Assembly: GCA_020696345.1 (NCBI GenBank)
Contig: JAEHCK010000002.1
Span: 24,647 to 88,646, forward strand
Length of the DNA: 64,000 nt
Reading direction: 5' to 3'
Source: Thermoplasmata archaeon
GTDB lineage: Archaea; Thermoplasmatota; Penumbrarchaeia; JAEHCK01
Every line of letters starts with the position of its first letter. Position 1 is the stretch's first letter. Positions 50,701 to 60,041 of this stretch are shown here, piece after piece. The notes beneath the pieces were generated by a model that searched no databases, was not told the DNA's origin, and saw nothing but the letters and a program-made list of their open reading frames with translations. The position numbers were made by a program, and so were the translations under genes.

Positions 50701-53700
50701 GCCGCGCGAGCTGAACGCTGCCATACCCATTGAATTATTTGATATCATATCAGAGTTAATAGGGTCAACCGGATATTTTGATAACCAAGATCCAGTACCC
50801 CAGGGGAATTGATACCCACCAGATGACCGTAAATTTTCCGATGCGCCTACTGTTAGACAATTCTTTGCCGTGGCTGGAGAGCCAATAGAATCCGTATCAA
50901 TAATGCCATCTGAATTACCATCAGTACCATCATTTCCCGCAGAGAACAAAATCAACATGTCTCGATTTGTCCAGCTAAACTCATCTACATCCTGCGAAGA
51001 AGATGTATACAGCCCCTTCACATTGGAACCCCAACTGTTGGTATGTATCCGTGCACCGTCATCATATGCTTGTTGGAATAATATATTCAGATCGGAAGGT
51101 AGGTCGAGATAATAATCGGTTCCGGATAAATATTCACTTGCTTGAAATATTAATTTTGAACACGGCGCCATGCCTTTGAATTGACCTGAAGATTTTGTAC
51201 CATTCCCCAAAACAGAACCTGAAACATGTGTGCCGTGCCCGGATTTTACATCATCGGTACCATCTGCGTTACCACCGAGAGAGTCATAGATCGATATGAT
51301 CCGCCCTTCGATATCATCATGCATGGTTGCGTTATTTACACCGGTGTCCAGCCCAGTATCACAAACTGCAACGATCTGACCTGTCCCGTTCAAATTATAT
51401 GGCGCACCCCAGACCGGATTCACATTTAATCTCTCAAGATCATCAGCAATATTATTAGTGATATTGAATACGGGTGTTTCTTCGATCCATTCGACATCAG
51501 GGATCGATAAGATCTCATCGACCTTTGTGCCGTTGATGCTAATACAAAGTTTGAGATCCCATTTTGATCTTATTACACCACCTAGTCGTTCGATCTGTGA
51601 CTCGACGATATCTCGATTTTCAAATACTAGTACATCAATATTTATGCTCTCATCATTTTGGATCATATTTACTTCCTGGATCTTATATGCAGGTTGATAG
51701 ATCCCAACCCATCTAACATAAGATAGATCATTAAGTTCTTCGATCTTGGAATCATTAATGTTTACAATAAAAGCATACTCAGGTATATAGCCATAAAATG
51801 TACCGCCCAGTTCGTTAATTTCGTCTAGCCACGATCTCATTATCGGACCAATGAATTGTGCTATGTAATATCCGTTAGGTGTTTCCGTAACGAGATCTTG
51901 AGGAAGATCCAATTCTTCTTCCAACGGATCAAAAGTACCTCCCCTAAGCTTTATTTGAGGATCATCCAAATCTTGCAGGATATTGTTATTTGAATGATCT
52001 TCACTATTCTTGTTCCAATCATGGGCATAGAACCATAGGTTAATTCCATCACTCAATGAAAGATCGAGCATATCAAAAGAGATTTGAGTTTCCAACTGGC
52101 GCGCATCGTTTCCTGTCTGAACATTCCCAAGATCTTCCCAGGACCAATCTTTCTGACTTGCACCAGTGAACTTAGAATAGGAACTTGATATGACCTCACC
52201 TGATTTACCAGTGATCTTGATCATATATTCAGCACCCAAAACCTCTGAGATCGATCCTTCGGTATCAATGAACCGATACCCGGTTTTCACATCGGTGTCA
52301 GTGTCCAAAAATATGGACAAGGTATCTTCACCTATCTTCACAGGTAGTTCAGGTTTAGCCGCCGGCTCGGGTGTGGTGCCTGGTTGGTCATCTGTGCCAT
52401 TTGACGATGGTTCGGCCGGTGGAGGCGGTCGAATGTAAACATATTCCGGTTTTACAGGTATGTTAGCTCCACCCATCATGGTACCTTGGACACTGCAGTA
52501 GAAAGATATCATTGCATCATCGGAAGCTATCATGTATTCGTTTATATCCACATTTCTATTTTGGACGAGTTCGGAGTCTTTATCTTTTTTTGATTCGATC
52601 CCCTCCCAATCTCCAAAAGCACCATCGATGATGATCTTGTTGGGTTCGGGTTGGCCAATATATGCCAGCCGGTTAGTTGTGCCAGTACCTTGAGTATGTG
52701 GGGTGAAAAAAGATACTATACCCTCTTTGATCTCGATATCGCTCAGGGTTCCGATTTCTAATCCAATGGTGGAAAAAACTTGAGCATCTTCCGTAATATC
52801 TATAGCTACAAAAATTGTTTTATCAATATCTTTTCTTAATAAAAGAGGATCAAAAAATAATATTGATGATCTACGATCTGAAAGTATTCCAAATTGAACG
52901 TCGATCTTTAAATCCATTGTTACTTCAAAAACATCATTTGAATTTGTATCCTTCCATAATGAAATTGATTGTACATCAGTCTCAGGTACACTTCCCAGCA
53001 GAGTGAGATCTATTAGATCCACAAACATATTCGAATGTACTGCAGATAGTTTCATTTTTAACAATCCAACATTACTAGCACCGCGATCTATTCTTTCGGG
53101 CGCAATAGGTATAGTTGAAACTAATAATACACCACCTTTAAGTGAGTAAACAGTATCGGTGAAGTCTTCATTACCCTGCGTATCTTTTAAACTCGTAAAA
53201 AGGATCAGTTGTTCGCACTTTTTTATTGTAACTTCGTTTAACGGAATTTTTAATTCTAATTCTGCATTTTTACATTTTGCATGTACCTCGGCTTGCATCA
53301 CCCAACCATTCCAATCATCTGATGTTCGAAATTCATCAAAAAAATACAATTTTGCACTCGATACCTTGCCTTTAAAGCCAGTGATCTTAAGCATGTAATC
53401 TGCACCCAAATAATTTATATTATATCCCGTTTCCAAATCTTGGTCTGTATCTAGAAAGATATGTACTGCATCTTTTCCAATATTCATCGAGTCGACTTTA
53501 TCAGGGGTGCCGTTGAGGATCTTTCCGTTCACTCTTAAATAAACGAATAAGCCATTCTTATCTGATGCCACTTTGTAAGTAACAAGATTAATATTATTAT
53601 TTATAGTCATATCCTCTCGGTTATCAGAAAAACTTCGGACCTCTGACCAATCATCGAATTTTCCATCAATATCAATAATGCCTTGTTCAGAAGGAATTAA

Positions 53701-54138
53701 ATAGAAAACATAAAGGCCCAGCGGCAATACAATTAAATTGATCGCTATTAATGCAAAAATGATCTTATTTTTTTTATCTTTACTTTTTATCACTTTTATT
53801 TTACCTAATTTCTTATTATTTTTGTTGTTCGAGATCTCACCATTTGTTAATCCATTACCGTTGGTCAAACCATTACCGTTGGTCAAACCATTACCGTTGG
53901 TCAGACCGCGGTGAAAGTCAATGGTATTTGATTTGCCCCTTGTCTGTTCATCGAACAGTATTCCGTTGGTCAATCCATTACCGTTTGTCAGACCGCGGTG
54001 AAAGTCAATGGTATTTGATTTGCCCCTAGTCTGTTCATCGAACAGCATTCCGTTGGTAAGTCCATTGCCGTCGGTTAGGCCCGAATATGATTCATGGTCG
54101 TTTTCAATCGCATTTATATTTTTATTTTTTTTTGGCAT
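47716..54138 (-). CDS. Giant TNG-repeat surface protein: two CBM9/DOMON-like domains, S8 subtilisin-like protease, CARDB-like region, FG-GAP repeats, PEF-CTERM-like tail
   Basis: 2140 aa; N-term GLTNGNG repeats; Asp GQIVAVCDTGLDTG, His GHGTHVSGSV, Ser GGTSMATPLVAG; repeated GDxxGDGYDDVIVGAPGYN; C-term PEFENLSVPVILIVLISVLWKGKFKFGRRKK. Confidence 0.88.
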   Translation of the reverse strand: MPKKNKNINAIENDHESYSGLTDGNGLTNGMLFDEQTRGKSNTIDFHRGLTNGNGLTNGILFDEQTRGKSNTIDFHRGLTNGNGLTNGNGLTNGNGLTNGEISNNKNNKKLGKIKVIKSKDKKNKIIFALIAINLIVLPLGLYVFYLIPSEQGIIDIDGKFDDWSEVRSFSDNREDMTINNNINLVTYKVASDKNGLFVYLRVNGKILNGTPDKVDSMNIGKDAVHIFLDTDQDLETGYNINYLGADYMLKITGFKGKVSSAKLYFFDEFRTSDDWNGWVMQAEVHAKCKNAELELKIPLNEVTIKKCEQLILFTSLKDTQGNEDFTDTVYSLKGGVLLVSTIPIAPERIDRGASNVGLLKMKLSAVHSNMFVDLIDLTLLGSVPETDVQSISLWKDTNSNDVFEVTMDLKIDVQFGILSDRRSSILFFDPLLLRKDIDKTIFVAIDITEDAQVFSTIGLEIGTLSDIEIKEGIVSFFTPHTQGTGTTNRLAYIGQPEPNKIIIDGAFGDWEGIESKKDKDSELVQNRNVDINEYMIASDDAMISFYCSVQGTMMGGANIPVKPEYVYIRPPPPAEPSSNGTDDQPGTTPEPAAKPELPVKIGEDTLSIFLDTDTDVKTGYRFIDTEGSISEVLGAEYMIKITGKSGEVISSSYSKFTGASQKDWSWEDLGNVQTGNDARQLETQISFDMLDLSLSDGINLWFYAHDWNKNSEDHSNNNILQDLDDPQIKLRGGTFDPLEEELDLPQDLVTETPNGYYIAQFIGPIMRSWLDEINELGGTFYGYIPEYAFIVNINDSKIEELNDLSYVRWVGIYQPAYKIQEVNMIQNDESINIDVLVFENRDIVESQIERLGGVIRSKWDLKLCISINGTKVDEILSIPDVEWIEETPVFNITNNIADDLERLNVNPVWGAPYNLNGTGQIVAVCDTGLDTGVNNATMHDDIEGRIISIYDSLGGNADGTDDVKSGHGTHVSGSVLGNGTKSSGQFKGMAPCSKLIFQASEYLSGTDYYLDLPSDLNILFQQAYDDGARIHTNSWGSNVKGLYTSSSQDVDEFSWTNRDMLILFSAGNDGTDGNSDGIIDTDSIGSPATAKNCLTVGASENLRSSGGYQFPWGTGSWLSKYPVDPINSDMISNNSMGMAAFSSRGPTDDGRIKPDVVAPGTNVLSTRSSKASGTLWGVYNSTYVYSGGTSMATPLVAGCAALVRQFYVDKEGLTSPSGALLKATLINGATDMDGQYNSSYMDAGPIPNYNEGWGRVNVTNSIYPTSPREMDHDDVTSGFTASGQTHTYYYPVGTGEPLKITIAWSDHPGSLSSSGGLVNDLDLNVTAPNGTTYYIGNDFSNGWVSPNGSTTDDVNNVECVYLQSPQAGTYTIKVKAQNIAVLGLAPDQDYALVISGNFTLSDDVGIENLNVNDTQGKNTQSKIRAMIKNYGWNSQSKPFNVRCIVKNPNGNEVLNNTSSITSFSPKSTVNKTWYFTPTTEGQYTVTVRTELSSDGHNYNNASTKYVMVPIVMNEIATITGTNMSDLFGFNITSGHLNNDTYGDMIVGAPGANKVYIFYGYASISGNLNAASANVTITGPDPNSKFGWSVGVSDVTGDGYDDVIVGAPGYNSSRGRAYIYHSNVSGLTDTTTDVTITGGSTGDRFGNSVSGAGDINNANNDDVIIGAYLNDTLSGSKSNAGMAYLFFGDSNLTGSFGVQYADVNLTGTSAGDLFGFSASSACNVNNDACDDVIVGAPGANKAYIYYGNQNIGKTSNKILFFDGFESGELLSGGWTKVDVPGTEWKTYTSPSPYTGTYSAGSLLYTSYTKGVRYMWVSIDATGFTNIKVQYAQYGQDGGKPVFGTAGGSYSIDEGGNWANFETGLGTTSWTVRGQFTLPTSCDNLNNLRIRLWENLVQNKGDLNDGPLFDNVFVNGTLVPGSAAPNVTLTGESAEDNFGWSVNCSGNVNGDSYDDVVIGAPDHGSARGRAYVFYGGGLLARSISALNANVTLNGGSTGDKFGYSVGSVNLDNDGYSEILVGAPYNDTINGAKSDAGAIYVFNGSSSMAGLITSANWTRAGENENDHFGWSVSNAFDIDNNNYNDIIIGAPYYDNGTVADVGKAYILYCQIPEFENLSVPVILIVLISVLWKGKFKFGRRKK
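53902..54075 (-). repeat. Near-identical ~87-bp tandem duplication in the TNG-repeat N-terminus
   Basis: cagaccgcggtgaaagtcaatggtatttgatttgcccct(t/a)gtctgttcatcgaacag(t/c)attccgttggt starting near 53902 and 53989. Confidence 0.9.
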
Positions 54139-54313
54139 GATACAGTATACTCCTTTGATAATCTCCCGATTTATTATTTAAATAGATATTAAAACAAGGC
54201 CCCTCTTAATATTTTGTCCGAACTTGTAATGGGCAATTTTATATGACCTGAAGGATAATATTGTTTAAATATTTATACTTATTTCACATATAAATCGTTG
54301 AAATAGTTTTTTT

Positions 54314-56977
54314 TTAAACGAAATCCTCGAGCTTAGCACCACCAGATCCTTCATCTTTACTTCCTTTTTTCTTACCCTTCTTTTTACCTGCAGCCCCGAT
54401 AGCTCGTTGTGCGGACACATCCTCCGCAAGTGACTCCGCATCGGAAATGGTATTGATCGCAACATCAGGATCAGTACCTGTATCAGCATCATCGAGTGTT
54501 GGCTCATTACCAGGTTGCGGTTGAGTGAACGACTCGGAGAACAATGACCTCTGCTGAACACCTGTGAGCAACGCCTTCGAATCCCATTCGGTCTCGGCAT
54601 CCATGCCTTCGGTGATTCGGGCCATGGTCCGCGCCATGCGCCCGGCATAGTAATCCAGATCGGGTTGGTTTGAAAGCGGCCGGCCGTCCAGGAACGGCTC
54701 CACCGCCTGCGGCACCTTATGACCGTTCGTGACAATGTACGAGACCTTCATGCCAGGGACAACATCGTAACCCATGTCACGCAGTTGGCGCATAGCGAGC
54801 ACATTGGCCATCCTATTGGGGTCTTTATATTGGCTCTCGTCTTTTACGGTCTTCGAGATCACCAACTTTTCGGTAGAGATCTCACCACTTTTCACATCAG
54901 TAATTGTTTTACGTGCGTAAGAGATAACCTCGTCGTTTTTGCCCGACAATACCATATCGAACATTTTTGTCAAAACCTCACTTTGCAGATCGAACGCATC
55001 CGTGCGCCTGGTCTCATAACCACGGATCACGGTCTCTTGCACGGGGTATACTTTTCTACCAACATATCGTTTCTTTTTTCCATGGGTGAAGAAGCGCTCG
55101 AATATAGCCTCGAACTCCAACACGCGCCCGCCCTTGGTGAACCGCTTGGAAAGGGTTTCGCCCAATTTGACCGCATTGTCCAGATCATTAGAACCTGTCT
55201 CGATGAAAATGCTGTCCGTATCAGAATAGATCACACTGTAATCTTCACCTTCCAGCTTTTTTATGATATCTTTGATGTTTTTTCGGGCAAATGCAGTAAT
55301 ACTCGCGCCTATCTTCGGGTCGGTGAAGCGATAGAAATTGCTGGCGAACACGCCGTATACCGAGTTCATCAAGATCTTTATCGCATCCTGGAGACCATTG
55401 TAATATCGTTTCTCGTCCGGGTCGGTTGCGGCTTTCATCTTCTGTTTGGCCGACTCACGATCGTTCATGAACCTGGTCAGGATCTGCGGCAGAATACCGG
55501 GACGCTGCTCGGAATCAAGAAACCGAATCCCGGTCGGGCTTTTAATGGTACCCGAACCGCTCATGGTGGTGAAGCAAATATTGTTGGCAATGATTATGCT
55601 TGGATACATCGATTTGAAATCCAATAGACATACCCAATTGTATAACCCGGATTTTATGGCATGAACATACCCGCCTTCGATCTTGGAAGTTTTGGATATA
55701 CGCCTCGTGCACGGCACGCCGATGGCATTCTTGTCTGCCTCGCGGATCAGAATGGAATCGATCAATGTGGAGGTTCCTGAATTGATCACATCATCAAGCG
55801 GCAGCTTGGCCACGGCGGCAAGATCCATTGATTTGTCCAGGATTGCGATCTTTTCAAGAATACGCAGCGCCAGCTCGGCGTCACGAGAACAATACTTGAT
55901 CACTTTCTCACGGTTATTCGCCCATTCTTCATCCATCTTGGACGGGTCGACATCATCCTTGGTTTCGTTGAACAGCAGTTTTGAGATATTGGCCAAGGTC
56001 TCTTTTTTTGGCCTGAGTTCTTTCTTCGCATTCCACCATGCATCCGCGATCACGCGGCCGTGAAGACGCCAGAAATGAGCCTTGCCTACTTTATTGAACT
56101 TACCCAGGTCACGACCGACAAAAAGCGTGCCAATGTTATTTTTAGCAGCGCGCTCGATCAATAATGGAATGTCATAGTTATCGATATTATACCCGGTAAG
56201 CACATCGGGGTCAAACTCATGGATGAACTCAACAAAACCTTTGATGATCGATCCTTCCGTACCGTCGAATGTCTTGTAATCCAATTCACCCTTGGGGTTT
56301 CGGTATGCACAGCACAGGCAGTAAATGGTAGAATCCTTAACACTGTTCTCAATATCAAAACTCAATACCTTTAATTTTGGTTTGAATGGCTCTTGCGGTT
56401 CGATACGTTTTACATCCACTACCAGATCTGAGGTGTATCTATTTTCTATCTTTGAATGCTCGAACCTGTTGGTCACAAGCGGTTCATCTTCACTCTTGGA
56501 TGCCGATTCGGATCCATCGCCAGCAGCCATTAACTCGGAGGAAGATGTGGGGAGTGAACCGTGGTCGGGTTTGGTGCCGATAACATCACCGTGAACCCGT
56601 ATGCACGATGGCAAGTTAAAATCATAATAGAATCTGTGAATAAATGGAATATCCGCTGCCAGAATGATCCGGGAGTTCTTGTATCTGTTTCTATATTCCG
56701 GTACCTTGTACGGGAATTGTATCGTGACCTTCACACACTGGCATTTCTCACCCCCTACCTCGAGCTCAACATCGGTGAGGTTCAGCACCTCGGGGTCGGG
56801 TTTTAATTCTCCCAGAATATCTTCAGACGGCGAGACAATGTAAAAATATGGTAAAAAATTCCTAATCCGAGCGGTGATCGATTGGTTTGCAAGGGTACGG
56901 CCAAATAGATCGATCACGACCTTACCGTCTTCAACGGTGTATGAACCTGCCAGCACTCGAATCTCCCAAGAGTCCAT
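54314..56977 (-). CDS. polB: DNA polymerase family B
   Basis: LSFDIEN (Exo I), DFKSMYPSIIIANNICFTT (motif A), NSVYGVFASNFYRF (motif B), YSDTDSIFIE (motif C); no intein seen. Confidence 0.95.
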   Translation of the reverse strand: MDSWEIRVLAGSYTVEDGKVVIDLFGRTLANQSITARIRNFLPYFYIVSPSEDILGELKPDPEVLNLTDVELEVGGEKCQCVKVTIQFPYKVPEYRNRYKNSRIILAADIPFIHRFYYDFNLPSCIRVHGDVIGTKPDHGSLPTSSSELMAAGDGSESASKSEDEPLVTNRFEHSKIENRYTSDLVVDVKRIEPQEPFKPKLKVLSFDIENSVKDSTIYCLCCAYRNPKGELDYKTFDGTEGSIIKGFVEFIHEFDPDVLTGYNIDNYDIPLLIERAAKNNIGTLFVGRDLGKFNKVGKAHFWRLHGRVIADAWWNAKKELRPKKETLANISKLLFNETKDDVDPSKMDEEWANNREKVIKYCSRDAELALRILEKIAILDKSMDLAAVAKLPLDDVINSGTSTLIDSILIREADKNAIGVPCTRRISKTSKIEGGYVHAIKSGLYNWVCLLDFKSMYPSIIIANNICFTTMSGSGTIKSPTGIRFLDSEQRPGILPQILTRFMNDRESAKQKMKAATDPDEKRYYNGLQDAIKILMNSVYGVFASNFYRFTDPKIGASITAFARKNIKDIIKKLEGEDYSVIYSDTDSIFIETGSNDLDNAVKLGETLSKRFTKGGRVLEFEAIFERFFTHGKKKRYVGRKVYPVQETVIRGYETRRTDAFDLQSEVLTKMFDMVLSGKNDEVISYARKTITDVKSGEISTEKLVISKTVKDESQYKDPNRMANVLAMRQLRDMGYDVVPGMKVSYIVTNGHKVPQAVEPFLDGRPLSNQPDLDYYAGRMARTMARITEGMDAETEWDSKALLTGVQQRSLFSESFTQPQPGNEPTLDDADTGTDPDVAINTISDAESLAEDVSAQRAIGAAGKKKGKKKGSKDEGSGGAKLEDFV

Positions 56978-57016
56978 AGAAAACCATAAATGAAGAGTTT
57001 ATATTAGTATTTTGGG

Positions 57017-58330
57017 TTAGATGATTATTGCAAATTCATTGAACAACATGTAATTAACGAGCTGCAAAATGATCATACAGATCATGAATGCCAGCAAGCC
57101 AAAACCTATGGAAATTGGCAGTCCAGGCAGATACTCGTGTTTCTCCAATAATTTTAAGGTTATCAAAAATCCAAAGATCAGGCCCACCACACAGACCAAG
57201 AATATAACCCAGGGTAAAATAAGACCCAGGGCCGGTGAATAGAATATATAGTATGGTAGATACACCAAGGTGTAGGTTAGAACCACGGATGTGAACATGG
57301 AATATATCACAAAATCGCCTAACCCCAAGCTCCAGTCCGGGTTTTCGAACATCAACATCAGATCAAGATCTTCTTCTGTTTTTGCTTCTTTTTTTATGGA
57401 TACGCCTTTTGCTTTACGATACACGACGCGTTTCTCCACTTTTTTTTCAATCGACCGATCCTTCAACTCATCCAGCTCCAAGATCTTTTTGATCGGGCCG
57501 AACTTGACAGAATATATGTCAAAAAGCGAGATCGCTATCAGCAATATGAAAATAAGCCAGATCGGCAGAAACGTGGCCATGAACGAACCCATCAATGCAC
57601 CGGCAAGTGTGAGACCAATGTTACGCCGAAAGACCGTTGTTTTCTTTGAAATAATAAGAAAGCTTATCAAACCACCGATAATTGCAGCAAACGGCAGGAT
57701 ACCCCAGAGCAGAATATCAATGTCCCAATCAGAGTCATATATGAATTCCAAAAAGTTGATCGCAATTATACTAAAGAACAGGATACTACAGATCGCCACC
57801 AGTGCAATTGCCACACCGAACATCGTGCGCAGTGTAAAATGTTTTTTATACTTGAAAAGTAAATAAATACCGAACCCGCCTAATAACGCCACCAGTATCA
57901 GCGGGGCAACATTCAAAACACCGGTCAATAATTTTATCTCCAGTGCGGGTTCACCTTGTTCTGCGGGAATGTCCGGTGATGTCATGTTGGTTTCATTGGC
58001 CTGGCCTGCCTGGTTCGGATCAGGCACGACCTCCACTTTGGGTTTTGGGTTTACCAGCTTGTCTACTTCCTCGGGCGAGACCACGGGCGTGATCGTATTG
58101 GGTAATGATGGTGAAGACGGCCGGTCAATTTCGATCTCATCATGTACGGTCTGGTTGGTATCTAACCGGCTTTTAACGGAAAGACGGTAATCGTTGGTCT
58201 CTTCCGCAATTCCCGGCACGTTCGGGTATGAATTGATGAATACAATTAAAGCGGCCAATACAAGCACGAATAATACTGGTCTGGAGATTTGATATATTTT
58301 CAATAAACGTTCGAGCAAATTAAAAGACAA
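57017..58330 (-). CDS. Presenilin/SPP-like intramembrane aspartyl protease (A22 family)
   Basis: Multi-pass protein; ISLFDIYSVKFGP (YD-like Asp), LGLGDFVIYSMF (GLGD), EYLPGLPISIGFG (PALP-like). Confidence 0.8.
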   Translation of the reverse strand: MSFNLLERLLKIYQISRPVLFVLVLAALIVFINSYPNVPGIAEETNDYRLSVKSRLDTNQTVHDEIEIDRPSSPSLPNTITPVVSPEEVDKLVNPKPKVEVVPDPNQAGQANETNMTSPDIPAEQGEPALEIKLLTGVLNVAPLILVALLGGFGIYLLFKYKKHFTLRTMFGVAIALVAICSILFFSIIAINFLEFIYDSDWDIDILLWGILPFAAIIGGLISFLIISKKTTVFRRNIGLTLAGALMGSFMATFLPIWLIFILLIAISLFDIYSVKFGPIKKILELDELKDRSIEKKVEKRVVYRKAKGVSIKKEAKTEEDLDLMLMFENPDWSLGLGDFVIYSMFTSVVLTYTLVYLPYYIFYSPALGLILPWVIFLVCVVGLIFGFLITLKLLEKHEYLPGLPISIGFGLLAFMICMIILQLVNYMLFNEFAIII

Positions 58331-58366
58331 TGTTTACCTCCAGTGATAGAATATCTCTTAGAATGA

Positions 58367-58816
58367 TCATTTCGACCTTTTTAGTGTTCTTTTTTTCATT
58401 TTCATTTTCTTTGTTTTACCTTTCTTTTTAGTGGTCGTTCGTCTAATGGGCGCGCCGATCTTTGTTTTTTTGCGCTTACCAGCCGCAGATACAGGCGTTT
58501 TCGCACCTGCAGTGAAGCATTTGGGACAGTAATGTTTATTATTCTCCGATCTGGCACAAACCTCGCAGACGATTCCACCGCAGTGATCGCATGAGAAGGT
58601 CGAACCAACAACATCGGTATCGGCAGTATCCAAAAGTCGTTCACAATTAACACAAAAGATCTTGGGACCATATTCATCTCGTGTGCGGTATGAATGCACG
58701 CCCAACTCTAGTCGACCACCGCAAGTTGTGCAAAAAGTTACCTCGGCGTCCGGCCGTACCTGTGATATGGTTCCGCAGATGGTGCACGGTAAACGTAAAG
58801 TCATGTTCTTTTTCAA
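58367..58816 (-). CDS. Zinc-ribbon protein with Lys/Arg-rich C-terminus
   Basis: CTICGTI...CTTCGGRLE, CVNCERLL, CDHCGGIVCEVCARSENNKHYCPKC. Confidence 0.75.
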   Translation of the reverse strand: MKKNMTLRLPCTICGTISQVRPDAEVTFCTTCGGRLELGVHSYRTRDEYGPKIFCVNCERLLDTADTDVVGSTFSCDHCGGIVCEVCARSENNKHYCPKCFTAGAKTPVSAAGKRKKTKIGAPIRRTTTKKKGKTKKMKMKKRTLKRSK

Positions 58817-58872
58817 CAGATCACAGTAATGTTAAGCTTGTTATCAATATTTCTATATTTCGATTTTTTATC

Positions 58873-59115
58873 AGGATGTTCTATATATCAATTATTTACT
58901 AGGATGTTGTACGTGGCGCTTAGTTGTTAGGATGTTGTACATTTCGAATAATTATAAAAATGTTGAACGTATCGCTTGATCATTGGGATGTTGGACGTTA
59001 CGTTTATTTGTTAAGATGTTTGATTTGTTATTGATAATTCATTAATGCATCCTGGTATCTCATCGACATATCTAACATCCCGATATCTCAACGACATATA
59101 CAACATCCCATTATC
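58873..59115. repeat. 28-bp-period array with an orientation switch (locus 3), roughly the reverse complement of locus 1
   Basis: aggatgtt-type units at 58873, 58901, 58929, 58957, 58985, 59013; then (aa/tg)catcc units at 59046, 59074, 59102; exact 28-bp phase on each side. Confidence 0.85.
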
Positions 59116-59208
59116 TACCAGTCGACCATCTCATTGAACTTACCGTTAACCGAAAACGTAATATCTCTGCCTTTAATAATCTCAAATTCCAATAACATAT
59201 AAAAAAAA

Positions 59209-59382
59209 TTACCCGGTAAGAGTGGCATCGAACTCCTCTTGGAGCTCAATGGTGATCATCCTCAGCACATCTTCCAAGGAATTGGCCCGAAATTCGCGTA
59301 AACCACCCAGGTCGGACTGTACCTTTGCAAGTATTCCTGAGCTGTCCTCGCTTATTTCTATATGACACAATGCTTCTTCCAT
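59209..59382 (-). CDS. Hypothetical small acidic protein
   Basis: Hand translation MEEALCHIEISEDSSGILAKVQSDLGGLREFRANSLEDVLRMITIELQEEFDATLTG. Confidence 0.55.
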   Translation of the reverse strand: MEEALCHIEISEDSSGILAKVQSDLGGLREFRANSLEDVLRMITIELQEEFDATLTG

Positions 59383-59443
59383 GACTCACCAGTACCAAAT
59401 GTTAATGAATTTTTTGTAAACAAATAGATGTAAAGGTAGAATG

Positions 59444-59565
59444 GTGGACAGCGATTTGAACTTCCCTTGGGCTCGCGCACCAAAGTACCAAACAAAACGT
59501 GGATGTGCTTAACTGCCGTGTTCGGTATGAGAACGGGTGTAGCCACATCGCTATGGCCGTCCAAC
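59444..59565 (-). rRNA. rrf: 5S ribosomal RNA
   Basis: Minus strand carries cataccgaacacggcagttaagc; terminal helix ggacgg/ctgtcc; TATA-like tttaaata upstream. Confidence 0.9.
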
Positions 59566-59888
59566 CATTCGAGTTGAGATGGGATATTATATTTTAGTAT
59601 TTAAAATTTAGTGAAACCCTTCCTTTCTCGTAAAGAGATAATACATAATCGATAGCACCTTGATATATAAAACACTACTCATTTAGCACCAGTTGTATAC
59701 TTTATCGCAGCATCACGTTGAACGTCAAGGGCGAGGGGTGGTACCGCCTGAAAAATTCACGTGAACAATTGCATCTCCAACAGTATCTCCGAAAGGATTT
59801 TGAAAATTTGATTTAATCCATCTGGCTATACTATTATGAGATATAAGGGACCGAAAACTTTATGTATGGGATATCCATTAGATATCCT

Positions 59889-60041
59889 ATGAAAAAGATA
59901 CCAATATCTGTGCAGAGTCATTTTGAGGTCGATGGAGTATACGGTGTCATAGTCCGTAAGGTGACAAAATTTGGAAACAGTGCGAAGGTTGATTGCCCGA
60001 AGGAATACCTTGGTAGAACTGTCTATCTGGTGATTGTATGA
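59889..60041 (+). CDS. DUF2080-family transposon-encoded protein
   Basis: Hand translation MKKIPISVQSHFEVDGVYGVIVRKVTKFGNSAKVDCPKEYLGRTVYLVIV. Confidence 0.8.
   Translation: MKKIPISVQSHFEVDGVYGVIVRKVTKFGNSAKVDCPKEYLGRTVYLVIV

Noticed and set aside
54265-54735. 156-aa ORF overlapping the 3' end of polB
   Set aside because: Alternate frame of polB coding sequence, Arg/Ser rich, no independent support.
54719-55627. 302-aa plus-strand ORF
   Set aside because: Fully antisense to polB, which has all family B motifs; no recognisable domain.
59358-59564. 68-aa minus-strand ORF
   Set aside because: Lies over the 5S rRNA gene.
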